Of a DNA stretch of 64,000 nucleotides, positions 34,152 through 43,138 are shown piece after piece (position 1 is the first letter of the stretch; each line of letters opens with the position of its first letter). A program made the position numbers and the translations under genes. The notes under the pieces were generated by a model that saw only the letters and a program-made list of their open reading frames with translations, did no database searches and was not told the DNA's origin. Source of the DNA: JBNKHH01 sp050290245 (GTDB lineage Bacteria > Pseudomonadota > Alphaproteobacteria > Rhodobacterales > Rhodobacteraceae); the NCBI GenBank assembly GCA_050290245.1, contig JBNKHH010000024.1, forward strand, positions 1-64,000. The letters run 5' to 3'.

Positions 34152-34619
34152 TCCGATCATATCCCGAAGCATGATGTCTGCTCTATTCACTGGGCGGGCT
34201 CCATGTTCAGCCAGTGTCGACCCTCAAATGATGCTGATCCTGTAGAAGCCGCGTCCGAAAATCGCCGTCTTCTCGAGACGCTACATGGCCGATCAATGCT
34301 GATCGCAACGGCAAGGCAAGCGCCGCAGGCCAGAAGGAAAGCTCAGCTTGGCGCGAGGCAGAACTCGGCGACCCCACCAAATGGCCAAGGCCCTGAGATC
34401 GCGATGTTATTGCTGAGCGATGTGACGAAGCCCGCAGGCTGGAGTTCCCTCCGCCACCATCTTTCAATCTGAATTTCAGACAAGAAAAGGTTTCGAGATA
34501 CCTGCCGGAAATCCTGCCCTCCGGAGCGCGATTGCTCGCGACGTCAATTGAAGGCACAGCAGTGAACCTGCTTGTTTCTACCCGATTGTTTGATATAAAA
34601 GTGGCAACTCTACCGAGAG
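34152..34619. other. Intergenic region without a supported gene
   Basis: This gap of about 470 bases between the MAPEG gene and the ArsR-type regulator has short frames only. None has a credible ribosome-binding site and familiar motif together. No terminator or RNA gene stands out. The promoter of the regulator must lie in its last 100 bases. Confidence 0.4.
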
Positions 34620-35552
34620 GTGTTCGCTACTTTGGCTGAAAAGTTTCTACTCGTTGATCCGGAAGAAAGTCCGGACATCATCAAGGGGCTTGCGAGTCCA
34701 GTTCGAGTTTCAATCCTGAAACTACTTGGTATGCACGGTCCCAAGAACGTCAACCAAATCGCCGCAGAACTGAATGTGCCGCAGTCGACCGTCTCGACCA
34801 ACATGCAGATCCTGGAAGATGCCGGGCTGATCGTCACCCGGACCGAGAAGGCGCGAAAGGGCAGTCAGAAGGTCTGTGAATCCGCGTTCACCGAGATCCT
34901 CGTGGCCTTTCGGGATATCCGCGCCGAACGTGACAGCAACACGATCGAAGTCTCGATGCCTTTGGGGCTGTATACCCAGTGCGAAGTTTCGGCACCCTGT
35001 GGGATGTGCTCGACCGAAGGGGTGATCGGTTTGCTCGACGTGCCGAATACCTATCTCGAGCCGGATCGAATGAGGGCCAGTCTTCTATGGTTTACAAATG
35101 GTTACGTGGAGTATCAGTTCCCAAACAATGCCAAGCTAAAGAACACCAGGCCGAGCGAAATCGAATTTTCCCTGGAGCTGAGTTCCGAGGTTCCGGGCAC
35201 GTCCGCCGAATGGCCTTCGGATATTTCGCTTGAGGTCAATGGTGTTGACGTCGCGACCTGGACCTCGCCGGGGGATTTCGGTGACCAGCGGGGGCTCTAC
35301 ACGCCCGAATGGTGGAAGCTGGCCGGGTCGCAGTACGGAAAATTGAAGACCTGGCGGATCAATGGCGACGGCAGCTATGTCGATGGTCTGCGTGTCTCGG
35401 ACGTGACCTTGTCCGACCTGGAAATCGACCGGCATCGATCGATCCGGATGCGGATCGGTGTGCATGAAGAGGCAAAGCATCCCGGTGGGATCAATATCTT
35501 TGGAAAGGGTTTCGGCAACTACGACCAGGACATAGTGATGCGCATCCGCTAG
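34620..35552 (+). CDS. ArsR-type regulator with large C-terminal sensing domain
   Basis: A 310-residue protein. Residues about 15-95 are an ArsR/winged-helix fold (GLASPVRVSILKLLG, NQIAAELNVPQSTVSTNMQIL). The remaining 210 residues do not match the usual short ArsR form and include a Cys cluster CEVSAPCGMC, then Trp-rich segments (EFSLELSS, TPEWWKLAGSQYGKLKTW) suited to sugar binding. It stands directly ahead of the arabinofuranosidase and sugar importer and probably controls them. The start is GTG at 34620, or TTG at 34632, which is better spaced from GAGAGG. The C-terminal sugar sensing is my inference. Confidence 0.75.
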   Translation: MFATLAEKFLLVDPEESPDIIKGLASPVRVSILKLLGMHGPKNVNQIAAELNVPQSTVSTNMQILEDAGLIVTRTEKARKGSQKVCESAFTEILVAFRDIRAERDSNTIEVSMPLGLYTQCEVSAPCGMCSTEGVIGLLDVPNTYLEPDRMRASLLWFTNGYVEYQFPNNAKLKNTRPSEIEFSLELSSEVPGTSAEWPSDISLEVNGVDVATWTSPGDFGDQRGLYTPEWWKLAGSQYGKLKTWRINGDGSYVDGLRVSDVTLSDLEIDRHRSIRMRIGVHEEAKHPGGINIFGKGFGNYDQDIVMRIR

Positions 35553-35606
35553 CGGAATGAATCATTGACCTGAGGTCTGAATCTCGTACCATATTCGAAA
35601 AACAGG

Positions 35607-35631
35607 TACATATCGGAAATTACGATATGTA
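35607..35631. promoter_or_regulatory. Palindromic operator of the arabinoside operon
   Basis: TACATATCG and CGATATGTA are perfect arms around 7 bases. The palindrome abuts the AGGGAGG ribosome-binding site of the arabinofuranosidase gene, and a further half-site GTACCATATTCG lies just upstream. It is a likely binding site for the ArsR-type regulator. Confidence 0.7.
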
Positions 35632-35643
35632 AGGGAGGATGGA

Positions 35644-37152
35644 ATGAAAGCTCGGGTCACCGCGCATGCGCGGTACACGATTTCGGACATCGACGACCGC
35701 CTCTATGGTTCGTTCCTCGAGCACCTTGGCCGGGCCGTTTACACTGGCATCTACGAACCGGATCATCCGACCGCCGATGACAGCGGGATGCGCCGCGATG
35801 TGATCGACCTTGTTCGCGAACTGAACACGCCGATCTGCCGCTATCCGGGCGGCAACTTTGTCTCGGCCTATAACTGGGAAGACGGGATCGGGCCGAAAGA
35901 CCAGCGCCCGACGCGGCTGGACCTGGCCTGGCGGACATCCGAGTCGAACCAGGTCGGGATTCACGAATTCGCGGATTGGGCCGGGAAAGCCGGAACCGAG
36001 ATGATGCTGGCGGTGAACCTCGGCTCGCGCGGCCTGGACGAGGCCCGCAACTTTGTCGAATACGTAAACCATCCCGGCGGCAGCTACTGGTCAGATCTGC
36101 GCAAGGCCAACGGTCAGGCCGATCCGTGGGATGTGAAACTCTGGTGCCTGGGCAACGAAATGGACGGGCCTTGGCAGGTTGGTCACAAGTCTGCCGCCGA
36201 ATACGGGCATCTCGCCAACGAGACCGCGAAGGCACTGAGAGCCTTTGACAAATCGCTGGAACTGGTGGTCTGCGGGTCGTCGCATTCCAACATGCCGACC
36301 TACCCGCAATGGGAGGCGACGGTTTTGGACGAGACCTATGAGCAGGTCGATTACATCTCGCTTCACATGTATTTCGAGAATTACGAGCACAACACGCGCG
36401 AATACCTCGCGCTGCCCGAAAAGCTCGACCGCTACATCGGCACGGTGGCGGGCATTCTGGATTACGTGAAGGCGAAGAAGCGGTCGAAGCGCGATGTACG
36501 GATCAGTTTCGACGAGTGGAACGTCTGGTATCACGAGCGCAAGAGCGATGCCGAGCGGGTGGCGGAATGGGACTGGCCCCATGCCCCGGCTCTATTGGAA
36601 GATATCTACGACTTCGAGGATGTGCTGCAGGTCGGCTGTATCCTGAACACCTTTATCCGGCGTTCGGATGTGGTGCGGATCGCCTGCATCGCACAGTTGG
36701 TCAACGTGATCGCACCGATCATGACGGCACCGGGCGGTGCGGCCTGGCGGCAGACGATTTACTACCCGTTCAAGTTCGCCTCCGCCCACGGACGGGGCAC
36801 GGCGCTGCGGCTGGATGTCGATTGCCCGAGCTATGACGCCGATATCGCGTCCGGTGTCAGCTATCTGGATATCGCGGGCGTTCACGATGGCAATGAGGGG
36901 ACGCTGACCTTTTTCGCGGTCAACCGGAACATGGAAGAGGTGCTGGAAGTCGATCTTTCGATGGAGCGCTTCGGGGAGGTGAAATCTGTCGAGCATGTGT
37001 TGATCAGGCACGACGATCTGCGGGCGAAGAATACCGGGGACAACCCGGACAATGTCACGCCGGAACGGGGCGAGGGCGCAAAGGTTTCGGAGGGTCGGCT
37101 GGAGCTTTTGCTGCCGCCGCTCAGTTACTCGATGTTCCGGGTGCAGCTTTAG
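35644..37152 (+). CDS. abfA: Alpha-L-arabinofuranosidase, GH51
   Basis: A 502-residue GH51 enzyme that cleaves terminal alpha-L-arabinofuranosyl groups. The acid/base Glu is E172 in CLGNEMDGPWQVG and the nucleophile is E291 in ISFDEWNVWY. It opens with RVTAHARYTISDIDDRLYG and FLEHLGRAVYTGIY, and ends with a beta-sandwich. There is no signal peptide, so it acts in the cytoplasm on imported oligosaccharides. It is the first gene of the operon with an ABC importer. Confidence 0.93.
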   Translation: MKARVTAHARYTISDIDDRLYGSFLEHLGRAVYTGIYEPDHPTADDSGMRRDVIDLVRELNTPICRYPGGNFVSAYNWEDGIGPKDQRPTRLDLAWRTSESNQVGIHEFADWAGKAGTEMMLAVNLGSRGLDEARNFVEYVNHPGGSYWSDLRKANGQADPWDVKLWCLGNEMDGPWQVGHKSAAEYGHLANETAKALRAFDKSLELVVCGSSHSNMPTYPQWEATVLDETYEQVDYISLHMYFENYEHNTREYLALPEKLDRYIGTVAGILDYVKAKKRSKRDVRISFDEWNVWYHERKSDAERVAEWDWPHAPALLEDIYDFEDVLQVGCILNTFIRRSDVVRIACIAQLVNVIAPIMTAPGGAAWRQTIYYPFKFASAHGRGTALRLDVDCPSYDADIASGVSYLDIAGVHDGNEGTLTFFAVNRNMEEVLEVDLSMERFGEVKSVEHVLIRHDDLRAKNTGDNPDNVTPERGEGAKVSEGRLELLLPPLSYSMFRVQL

Positions 37153-37229
37153 AACGGGCGTAGGCGCCGGGCCATTCACGGCCAATCAGGAAAACCGGTC
37201 TTCCGACCGGATATTTGGGAGGAATACAG

Positions 37230-38483
37230 ATGAACAGATTTGTTGCAATAGCCGCGGGCGCGCTGATGGCCTCCGCTGCTCAGGCTCAGGAGACCGTGGT
37301 CTGGTGGGATTTTCTGGGCGGTGGCGACGGGGTTCGGATGAAGCAGATGATCGCCGAGTTCAATGCGGCCCATGAGGGCCAGATTTCCATCGACGCTACC
37401 ACGCTGGACTGGGGCGTGCCATTCTATACCAAGGTCCAGACCTCGGTCGCAGTCGGTGAGGCGCCCGACATCATGACTTATCACGCCAGCCGCATTCCGC
37501 TGGCGGTCGAACAGGGTCTTCTCAGCGAGATCACGCCCGCCGATTGGGAAGCGATGGGTCTGGGGGAGGACGACTATGCCGATGCTACATGGGACGCGGT
37601 GAGCGTCGACGGTAAGCAATACGCCGTGGCGCTCGATACCCACCCGATCGTACTTTACTATAACAAGGACGCGCTGGCCGCTGCTGGGCGATTGAACGAT
37701 GACGGCACCCCGATGGGCATGGACAGCCGCGAAGGCTTCACTGAAACGCTGCAGGCGTTGAAGGACAACGGCGTATCCTTCCCCTTGGGTTCGGTAACGG
37801 CGGACGGCAACTTCATGTACCGCACGATCTATTCGCTGATGGGCCAGCAGGATGGCGAGTTGATGACCGACGGTGAGTTTCTGGCCGGCGACAATGCCGA
37901 CAAGCTGGCCAACGCTCTGGGGGCACTGGCGGATTGGACCAAGGCCGGCCTGCAATCAACCTATACCGACTATCCGGCGACGGTCGCGCTCTTCACCTCG
38001 GGTGAGGCGGCGATGATGATCAACGGCGTCTGGGAAGTCCCGACGATGACGGACCTTCACAAGGACGGCAAGCTGTTCGAATGGGGCGCGGTGGAATTGC
38101 CGGTGATCTTCGATCATCCCTCGACCTATGCTGACAGTCACTCTTTCGCGATTCCGAACGGCAACGATATGAGCCCCGAGAAGCGGGCGGCTGTCCTGGA
38201 AGTGATAAGCTGGATTTCCGAGAACTCGCTCTTCTGGGCGACCGCGGGGCATATCCCGGCCTATGGCCCGGTCACAAAGTCCGCCGAATATGCCGCGATG
38301 GAGCCCAACGCGACCTATTCAACCCTGACGGCCAATATGATCTTCGACCCCAAGACCTCGCTGGCCGGTGTCGCCGGGCCGATCTTCGATGTCATGTCCA
38401 CCTATTTCGTGCCGACGCTGAACGGCGAGATGGACCCGGCTGAGGCGGTCGAGGAAATCAAGCTGGAACTGAACGACCTCTGA
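37230..38483 (+). CDS. Periplasmic sugar-binding protein (CUT1)
   Basis: A 417-residue extracellular solute-binding protein (family 1). The ATG follows GGGAGG. The signal peptide ends AQAQ near residue 18. Motifs include TVVWWDFLGGGDGVRMKQMI, VQTSVAVGEAPDIM, LYYNKDAL and MMINGVWE, typical of MalE/AraN-like proteins. It probably binds an arabinose-containing oligosaccharide, given the neighbouring GH51. A hairpin after its stop may limit transcription of the permease genes. Confidence 0.9.
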   Translation: MNRFVAIAAGALMASAAQAQETVVWWDFLGGGDGVRMKQMIAEFNAAHEGQISIDATTLDWGVPFYTKVQTSVAVGEAPDIMTYHASRIPLAVEQGLLSEITPADWEAMGLGEDDYADATWDAVSVDGKQYAVALDTHPIVLYYNKDALAAAGRLNDDGTPMGMDSREGFTETLQALKDNGVSFPLGSVTADGNFMYRTIYSLMGQQDGELMTDGEFLAGDNADKLANALGALADWTKAGLQSTYTDYPATVALFTSGEAAMMINGVWEVPTMTDLHKDGKLFEWGAVELPVIFDHPSTYADSHSFAIPNGNDMSPEKRAAVLEVISWISENSLFWATAGHIPAYGPVTKSAEYAAMEPNATYSTLTANMIFDPKTSLAGVAGPIFDVMSTYFVPTLNGEMDPAEAVEEIKLELNDL

Positions 38484-38493
38484 CACTCCCGGG

Positions 38494-38521
38494 AAGGGGC
38501 GCCGGGCGATTGGCGCCCCTT
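38494..38521 (+). terminator. Intercistronic hairpin after the sugar-binding gene
   Basis: AAGGGGCGCC and GGCGCCCCTT are perfect 10-base arms with an 8-base loop, followed by CTATTTT. It lies between the binding-protein and permease genes and likely keeps binding protein in excess by partial termination or 3' end protection. Confidence 0.7.
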
Positions 38522-38545
38522 CTATTTTCTGACCGAGGCAGTCCG

Positions 38546-39427
38546 ATGATCCGCGACGCAAGAAAGGAATGGCTGATCGCCCTTGCGCTGATCGCGCCGT
38601 TTCTTGCGGTTTACGGTCTGATCTTCGTCTATCCCACCATCGACATGTTCCTGCTGTCCTTCACGGACGCGCCGCTGATCGGCGACGGGGATTATGTCGG
38701 GCTTGAAAATTACACCCGGCTTCTGCGCGACCGGCGGTTCGACACGGCGATGTGGAACACGGCGTGGTTCGTCATGTTGTCAGTCGTACCGGGCACCATC
38801 GTCGCGCTTCTGATCGCGCTGGCAGTCAGCCGGTTGTCCGGGCCGATGCAATCGGCGGTGCTGGCGTTGTTCTTCCTGCCCTATATCCTGCCGGTATCTG
38901 TCATCTACCTGATCTGGGACTGGACGCTGAACTTCCAGTTCGGCATCGCAATGCACATCTTCGACGCCCTCGGGATAGACCGCATTCCGGTCTTCAAATC
39001 CTCGACCTGGTTCATCCCGGCGGTGGCGCTGATCACCGTCTGGTGGACCTGCGGTTTTAACGTGCTGTTGTTCCTTGCAGGTCTTCGCGCCATCCCGCAG
39101 GAAATCTACGAGGCGGCGGCGCTCGACAATGCCGGGCGGTGGCGGACCTTTGCGAAGGTCACCTGGCCGCTCTTGTGGCCGATCACGGCGCTGAATTTCA
39201 CCATCCAGCTGATCCTTCAGATGAAGATCTTCGATCAGGTCTATTTGTTCAGCCAGGGCGGCAGACCGAACGACAACCTGGTCATGGTCTACTACATCTT
39301 CCAGCGTGCCTTCGTGAACAACCACGGCGGACGGGCTGCGGCGGTGGCGGTGGTGTTGTTCCTGATCGTGATCGTTGTGTCGGTGCTGAACTTCCAGATG
39401 ATGCGCCTTGCGGAGCGGAAGCAATGA
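38546..39427 (+). CDS. Sugar ABC transporter permease (CUT1, MalF type)
   Basis: A 293-residue permease with six membrane segments. The inner loop EIYEAAALDNAGRWRTFAKV, followed by TWPLLWPIT, matches the EAA motif of MalF/UgpA-type permeases. Its stop overlaps the next ATG by 4 bases. Confidence 0.92.
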   Translation: MIRDARKEWLIALALIAPFLAVYGLIFVYPTIDMFLLSFTDAPLIGDGDYVGLENYTRLLRDRRFDTAMWNTAWFVMLSVVPGTIVALLIALAVSRLSGPMQSAVLALFFLPYILPVSVIYLIWDWTLNFQFGIAMHIFDALGIDRIPVFKSSTWFIPAVALITVWWTCGFNVLLFLAGLRAIPQEIYEAAALDNAGRWRTFAKVTWPLLWPITALNFTIQLILQMKIFDQVYLFSQGGRPNDNLVMVYYIFQRAFVNNHGGRAAAVAVVLFLIVIVVSVLNFQMMRLAERKQ

Positions 39428-40266
39428 CGCCGGAGACGACCAGACGCCTGAATGTCGCCGGCGCGGTGATTACCGTGCTGACGGTGGTCTGCGCGGTGCT
39501 CTGGGCCTTCCCGCTTTACTGGGGCATCGTCTCGTCGATCAAGCCCGAGGACGAGGTTGTGCGGCCTTACATCGAGCTTTGGCCGGACACGTTGACCTTT
39601 GAGCATTACGTCCATGCGCTGACCGCCACGCAAATCGGGCGCTGGTATCTGAACTCCGTCGTCAGTGCGCTTGGCACCACCGTCATCACCATCGTGACCA
39701 GCCTGCTTTGCGGCTATGCGCTCAGCCAGTTGCGGTTTCCGCTCAGAAAGCCGCTCTACTGGCTGATCCTGGCGAGCTTCATGGTTCCGACCCAGACGCT
39801 GATCATCAACCATTTCGTGCTGATGGCGAATATGGGGCTGCTCAATAGCTGGGCGGGGATCATCCTGCCGCAACTGATCCATCCGGTGATCATCATCATC
39901 TACAAGCAGTTCTTCGACCAGGTGCCAAGCGAGTTCCGCGAGGCCGCCGTGATGGACAACGCATCCGAATGGCAGATCCTGCTGAAGGTCTTCGTACCGA
40001 TGAACTGGGGGGTGACGACGGCGCTCTCCATCGTGGTCTTCATCTGGTCGTGGAACGCATTTCTCTGGCCGTTCCTTGCCGCGACCAAGACCGAGTGGAT
40101 GACGATCACGGTCGGCATCACGCAGGTCAGCGACGCCTTCGGCATCTATTACGCCCGCGAGTTGTCGCTGGCGGTTCTGGCCGGTTTCCCGGTGGCGCTG
40201 GCCTATCTGCTGTTTCAGCGCAGGGTGACGCAGGCCATCACGCTGAGTGCCGGAATCAAAGGATAG
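39424..40266 (+). CDS. Sugar ABC transporter permease (CUT1, MalG type)
   Basis: A 280-residue permease with the EAA loop EFREAAVMDNASEWQILLKV and the family C terminus RRVTQAITLSAGIKG. It forms a heterodimer with the preceding permease. The ATG overlaps the preceding stop. Confidence 0.92.
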   Translation: MTPETTRRLNVAGAVITVLTVVCAVLWAFPLYWGIVSSIKPEDEVVRPYIELWPDTLTFEHYVHALTATQIGRWYLNSVVSALGTTVITIVTSLLCGYALSQLRFPLRKPLYWLILASFMVPTQTLIINHFVLMANMGLLNSWAGIILPQLIHPVIIIIYKQFFDQVPSEFREAAVMDNASEWQILLKVFVPMNWGVTTALSIVVFIWSWNAFLWPFLAATKTEWMTITVGITQVSDAFGIYYARELSLAVLAGFPVALAYLLFQRRVTQAITLSAGIKG

Positions 40267-40269
40267 GAA

Positions 40270-41343
40270 ATGGCTGAAATCGCACTGGAAAAGGTCTCCA
40301 AGAGTTTCGGCGAAGTCCGCGTGATCGACGAGATATCGCTCACTGTCGGCGCCGGTGAACTGGTGGTCTTCCTAGGTCCGTCCGGCTCGGGCAAATCGAC
40401 GCTTTTGCGGATGATCGCCGGGCTTGAGACCATCGACAGCGGCACCCTGACCATCGGCGGGCGGGAGAGCCAGGGCCTGGCCCCCGGTCAGCGCAATGTC
40501 GCGATGGTGTTCCAGAACTATGCTCTTTACCCGCATATGACGGTTCGCGAAAACATGGCCTTCGGGTTGAAGAATATCCGGCTGGCCACCGAAGAGATCG
40601 ACCGCCGCGTGACGGATGCTGCGCGGATGCTGGAGATGGAGACGTTGCTTGAGCGCCGTCCCAGCCAGCTATCGGGCGGTCAACGTCAGCGGGTCGCCAT
40701 CGGGCGGGCCATTGTCAAGGAACCCGCCGCATTTCTCTTTGACGAACCGCTGTCGAACCTCGACGCGGCGCTCAGGGTGCGCACACGCGTTGAACTGGCC
40801 GAACTGCACCAGCGGATTGGCACGACGATGATCTATGTCACCCATGACCAGACCGAGGCGATGACGCTCGCCGACCGGATCGTAATTCTGAACGACTGCA
40901 AGATCGAACAGATCGGCACGCCCATGGAAGTCTATACCAGCCCGTCCTCGCGTTTTGTTGCAAGCTTCATCGGCAGTCCGGCCATGAATTTTGTCAAAGT
41001 CGAACTTGCAAACGTCGCGGATACCACAGTCGCGAGGTTGCCGGATGGCGCGGAGGTTCCCATCGGCTTTTCCGTTCCTCCAAGCGAATCCTATGAACTG
41101 GGCATCCGCCCCGAGGCCGTTCGCATCACCGATGGTGATTGCACAATGACCGGCACCGCCACCGTGGTCGAACATCTCGGTGACCGGACTCTGGTCTATG
41201 CGAACCTGGCCGATGGGACGCAATTGATTGCGGAAGACGTCGGACGATCAGAGGTGAAGCCGGGAGAAAAGGTAGGCCTGATCTTCGACACGGCCGAGCT
41301 TCATGTCTTTACTGCGGAAGGCAATGCATATCATTCGCAATAG
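40270..41343 (+). CDS. Sugar ABC transporter ATP-binding protein (UgpC/MsmX type)
   Basis: A 357-residue ATPase with Walker A GPSGSGKST, signature LSGGQRQRVAIGRA and Walker B AFLFDEPLSNLD, plus the C-terminal TOBE-like regulatory part (IRPEAVRI). It energises the CUT1 importer and starts 3 bases after the second permease stop. It ends the arabinoside operon. Confidence 0.93.
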   Translation: MAEIALEKVSKSFGEVRVIDEISLTVGAGELVVFLGPSGSGKSTLLRMIAGLETIDSGTLTIGGRESQGLAPGQRNVAMVFQNYALYPHMTVRENMAFGLKNIRLATEEIDRRVTDAARMLEMETLLERRPSQLSGGQRQRVAIGRAIVKEPAAFLFDEPLSNLDAALRVRTRVELAELHQRIGTTMIYVTHDQTEAMTLADRIVILNDCKIEQIGTPMEVYTSPSSRFVASFIGSPAMNFVKVELANVADTTVARLPDGAEVPIGFSVPPSESYELGIRPEAVRITDGDCTMTGTATVVEHLGDRTLVYANLADGTQLIAEDVGRSEVKPGEKVGLIFDTAELHVFTAEGNAYHSQ

Positions 41344-41506
41344 CATTTCATTCGCGCCTCTATGGAAAAAGGCTACGTCGTCCCTCGAACTGTGAATTCA
41401 CAGATCCCAGGATGTCTCGCCCGCGGCCAATGCCCGGGTAGCGGATATTGACCGGTGTCACGATCGGGAACGGACCTGTCGCGTCTTGGTCGGCGAACGC
41501 GCCAGC

Positions 41507-43138
41507 CTAAGTTATCACGTCGGGTTGAGTTCGCCCGGTCAAGGCAGCGATGTCGGCAAGCGCCTCAGCGGCCGCAATTGCCGGTGCCAGCGCCACTTGC
41601 GGATCGCGGTCCATTGCATCGGCAGCGGTTTCAAGAGTTTCGAGATAAAGCCTGAGAGTTGCGCCTTCGGTCCCAGTCCCTGAGAGCCGCAAAACCACCC
41701 GGCTGCCCTCGTCAAAAAGCACCCGGATACCCTGATGCGCCGAGGTCGAGCCGTCGACCGGGTCATCGTAGGAAAAGTCATCCGCCGCGGTGACCCGAAG
41801 GCCTGCAAAACTTTGGCCCGGCAACTCTGCCAAACGATCACGCAGCCGTTGAACAAGTGTGTTCGCAGCAGCACTTTCCACGGCCTCATAGTCGTGGCGC
41901 GAATAATAGTTGCGGCCGTACCGTGCCCAGTGATCGGCCATGATCTGCGAGACGGTCTTTCGTGTCTTTGCGAGGATATTGAGCCACAAAAGCACCGCCC
42001 AGAGCCCATCCTTCTCGCGCACGTGGTTGGAGCCCGTGCCCGCGCTTTCCTCGCCGCAAAGCGTGACACGGCCGGCATCGAGGAGGTTGCCAAAGAACTT
42101 CCAGCCGGTCGGGGTTTCGAAGTGCTCGATCCCTTTGGCTTCGGCAACGCGATCGACGGCGCATGAGGTCGGCATTGAGCGCGCGACGCCGGCGAGGCCA
42201 TTCTTGTAGCCCGGCGCAAGGTGGGCGCAGTCGGCAAGCACCGCAAGGCTGTCGGAGGGGCTGACATAGCAATTCCTGCCCACAATCATGTTGCGGTCGC
42301 CGTCGCCGTCCGAGGCCGCGCCGAAATCGGGAGCGTCGGGAGCGTACATCGCCTCCATCAGGTCCTTTGCCCAGACCGGGTTCGGATCGGGGTGGCCGCC
42401 GCCGAAATCGGGCAGGGGCGTGCCGTTGACGACGCTGCCTTTCGGGGCGCCGAGGATGTCTTCGAGGATGCGGTGAGCATAGGGGCCGGTAACCGCGTGC
42501 ATGGCGTCGAACCGCAGGCGGAAGCCGTCACGGAACATCGCTGAAATGGCCTCGAAATCGAACAGTGTGGACATCAACTCGGCATAATCGTCGACGGGGT
42601 CCACGATCTCGACCGTCATGCCGTCCAGCGTCTGAGTGCCCGGGGTGGCGAGGTCGACAGTGTCCTCCTCAGAGATACGGTATTCGGTGATGTCCGCGGT
42701 TCGGGCGTAGATTTTCTCGGTCACGGCCTCGGTCGCGGGGCCGCCGTTGGGGCCATTGTATTTCAGGCCGAAATCTTCGTCCGGTCCGCCGGGATTATGA
42801 CTGGCCGAAAGGATCAGGCCCCCGTCAGCTCCGCGCTTGCGGATGAGGTTGGAGGCCGCCGGGGTCGAAAGCAGGCCGTCGCGGCCCACGATGCACGTTG
42901 CGGCACCGTTCGCGGCGGCCATGCGCAGGAGCGTCTTGATCGCGGCATCGTTGAAATAGCGGCCGTCGCCGCCCACGACGAGGGTCTTGCCGTCTACGCC
43001 GCCAATGCCGTCGAAAATAGCCTGGGTATAGTTTTCCAGGTAATGCGGCTGCATGAAGATGCGGGTCTTCTTTCTGAGGCCACTGGTGCCGGGCTGTTGT
43101 CCGTCGATTGGCTGAGTGGGCACGGTGCGCGTTGTCAT
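41507..43138 (-). CDS. pgm: Phosphoglucomutase
   Basis: A 543-residue alpha-D-phosphohexomutase interconverting glucose 1-phosphate and glucose 6-phosphate. The phosphoserine is S113 in ILSASHNPGG, the metal loop is DGDGDRN, the sugar-specificity loop is CGEESAGTGSN, and the phosphate-binding end is VLRLSGTGTEG. It starts at an ATG overlapping the glgX stop and is the last gene of the glycogen operon, supplying or draining glucose 1-phosphate. Confidence 0.93.
   Translation of the reverse strand: MTTRTVPTQPIDGQQPGTSGLRKKTRIFMQPHYLENYTQAIFDGIGGVDGKTLVVGGDGRYFNDAAIKTLLRMAAANGAATCIVGRDGLLSTPAASNLIRKRGADGGLILSASHNPGGPDEDFGLKYNGPNGGPATEAVTEKIYARTADITEYRISEEDTVDLATPGTQTLDGMTVEIVDPVDDYAELMSTLFDFEAISAMFRDGFRLRFDAMHAVTGPYAHRILEDILGAPKGSVVNGTPLPDFGGGHPDPNPVWAKDLMEAMYAPDAPDFGAASDGDGDRNMIVGRNCYVSPSDSLAVLADCAHLAPGYKNGLAGVARSMPTSCAVDRVAEAKGIEHFETPTGWKFFGNLLDAGRVTLCGEESAGTGSNHVREKDGLWAVLLWLNILAKTRKTVSQIMADHWARYGRNYYSRHDYEAVESAAANTLVQRLRDRLAELPGQSFAGLRVTAADDFSYDDPVDGSTSAHQGIRVLFDEGSRVVLRLSGTGTEGATLRLYLETLETAADAMDRDPQVALAPAIAAAEALADIAALTGRTQPDVIT

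Noticed and set aside
41450..41463. TTGACCGGTGTCAC between the ABC ATPase and pgm genes
   Set aside because: It resembles an FNR box, but it lies between two converging 3' ends with no promoter need.
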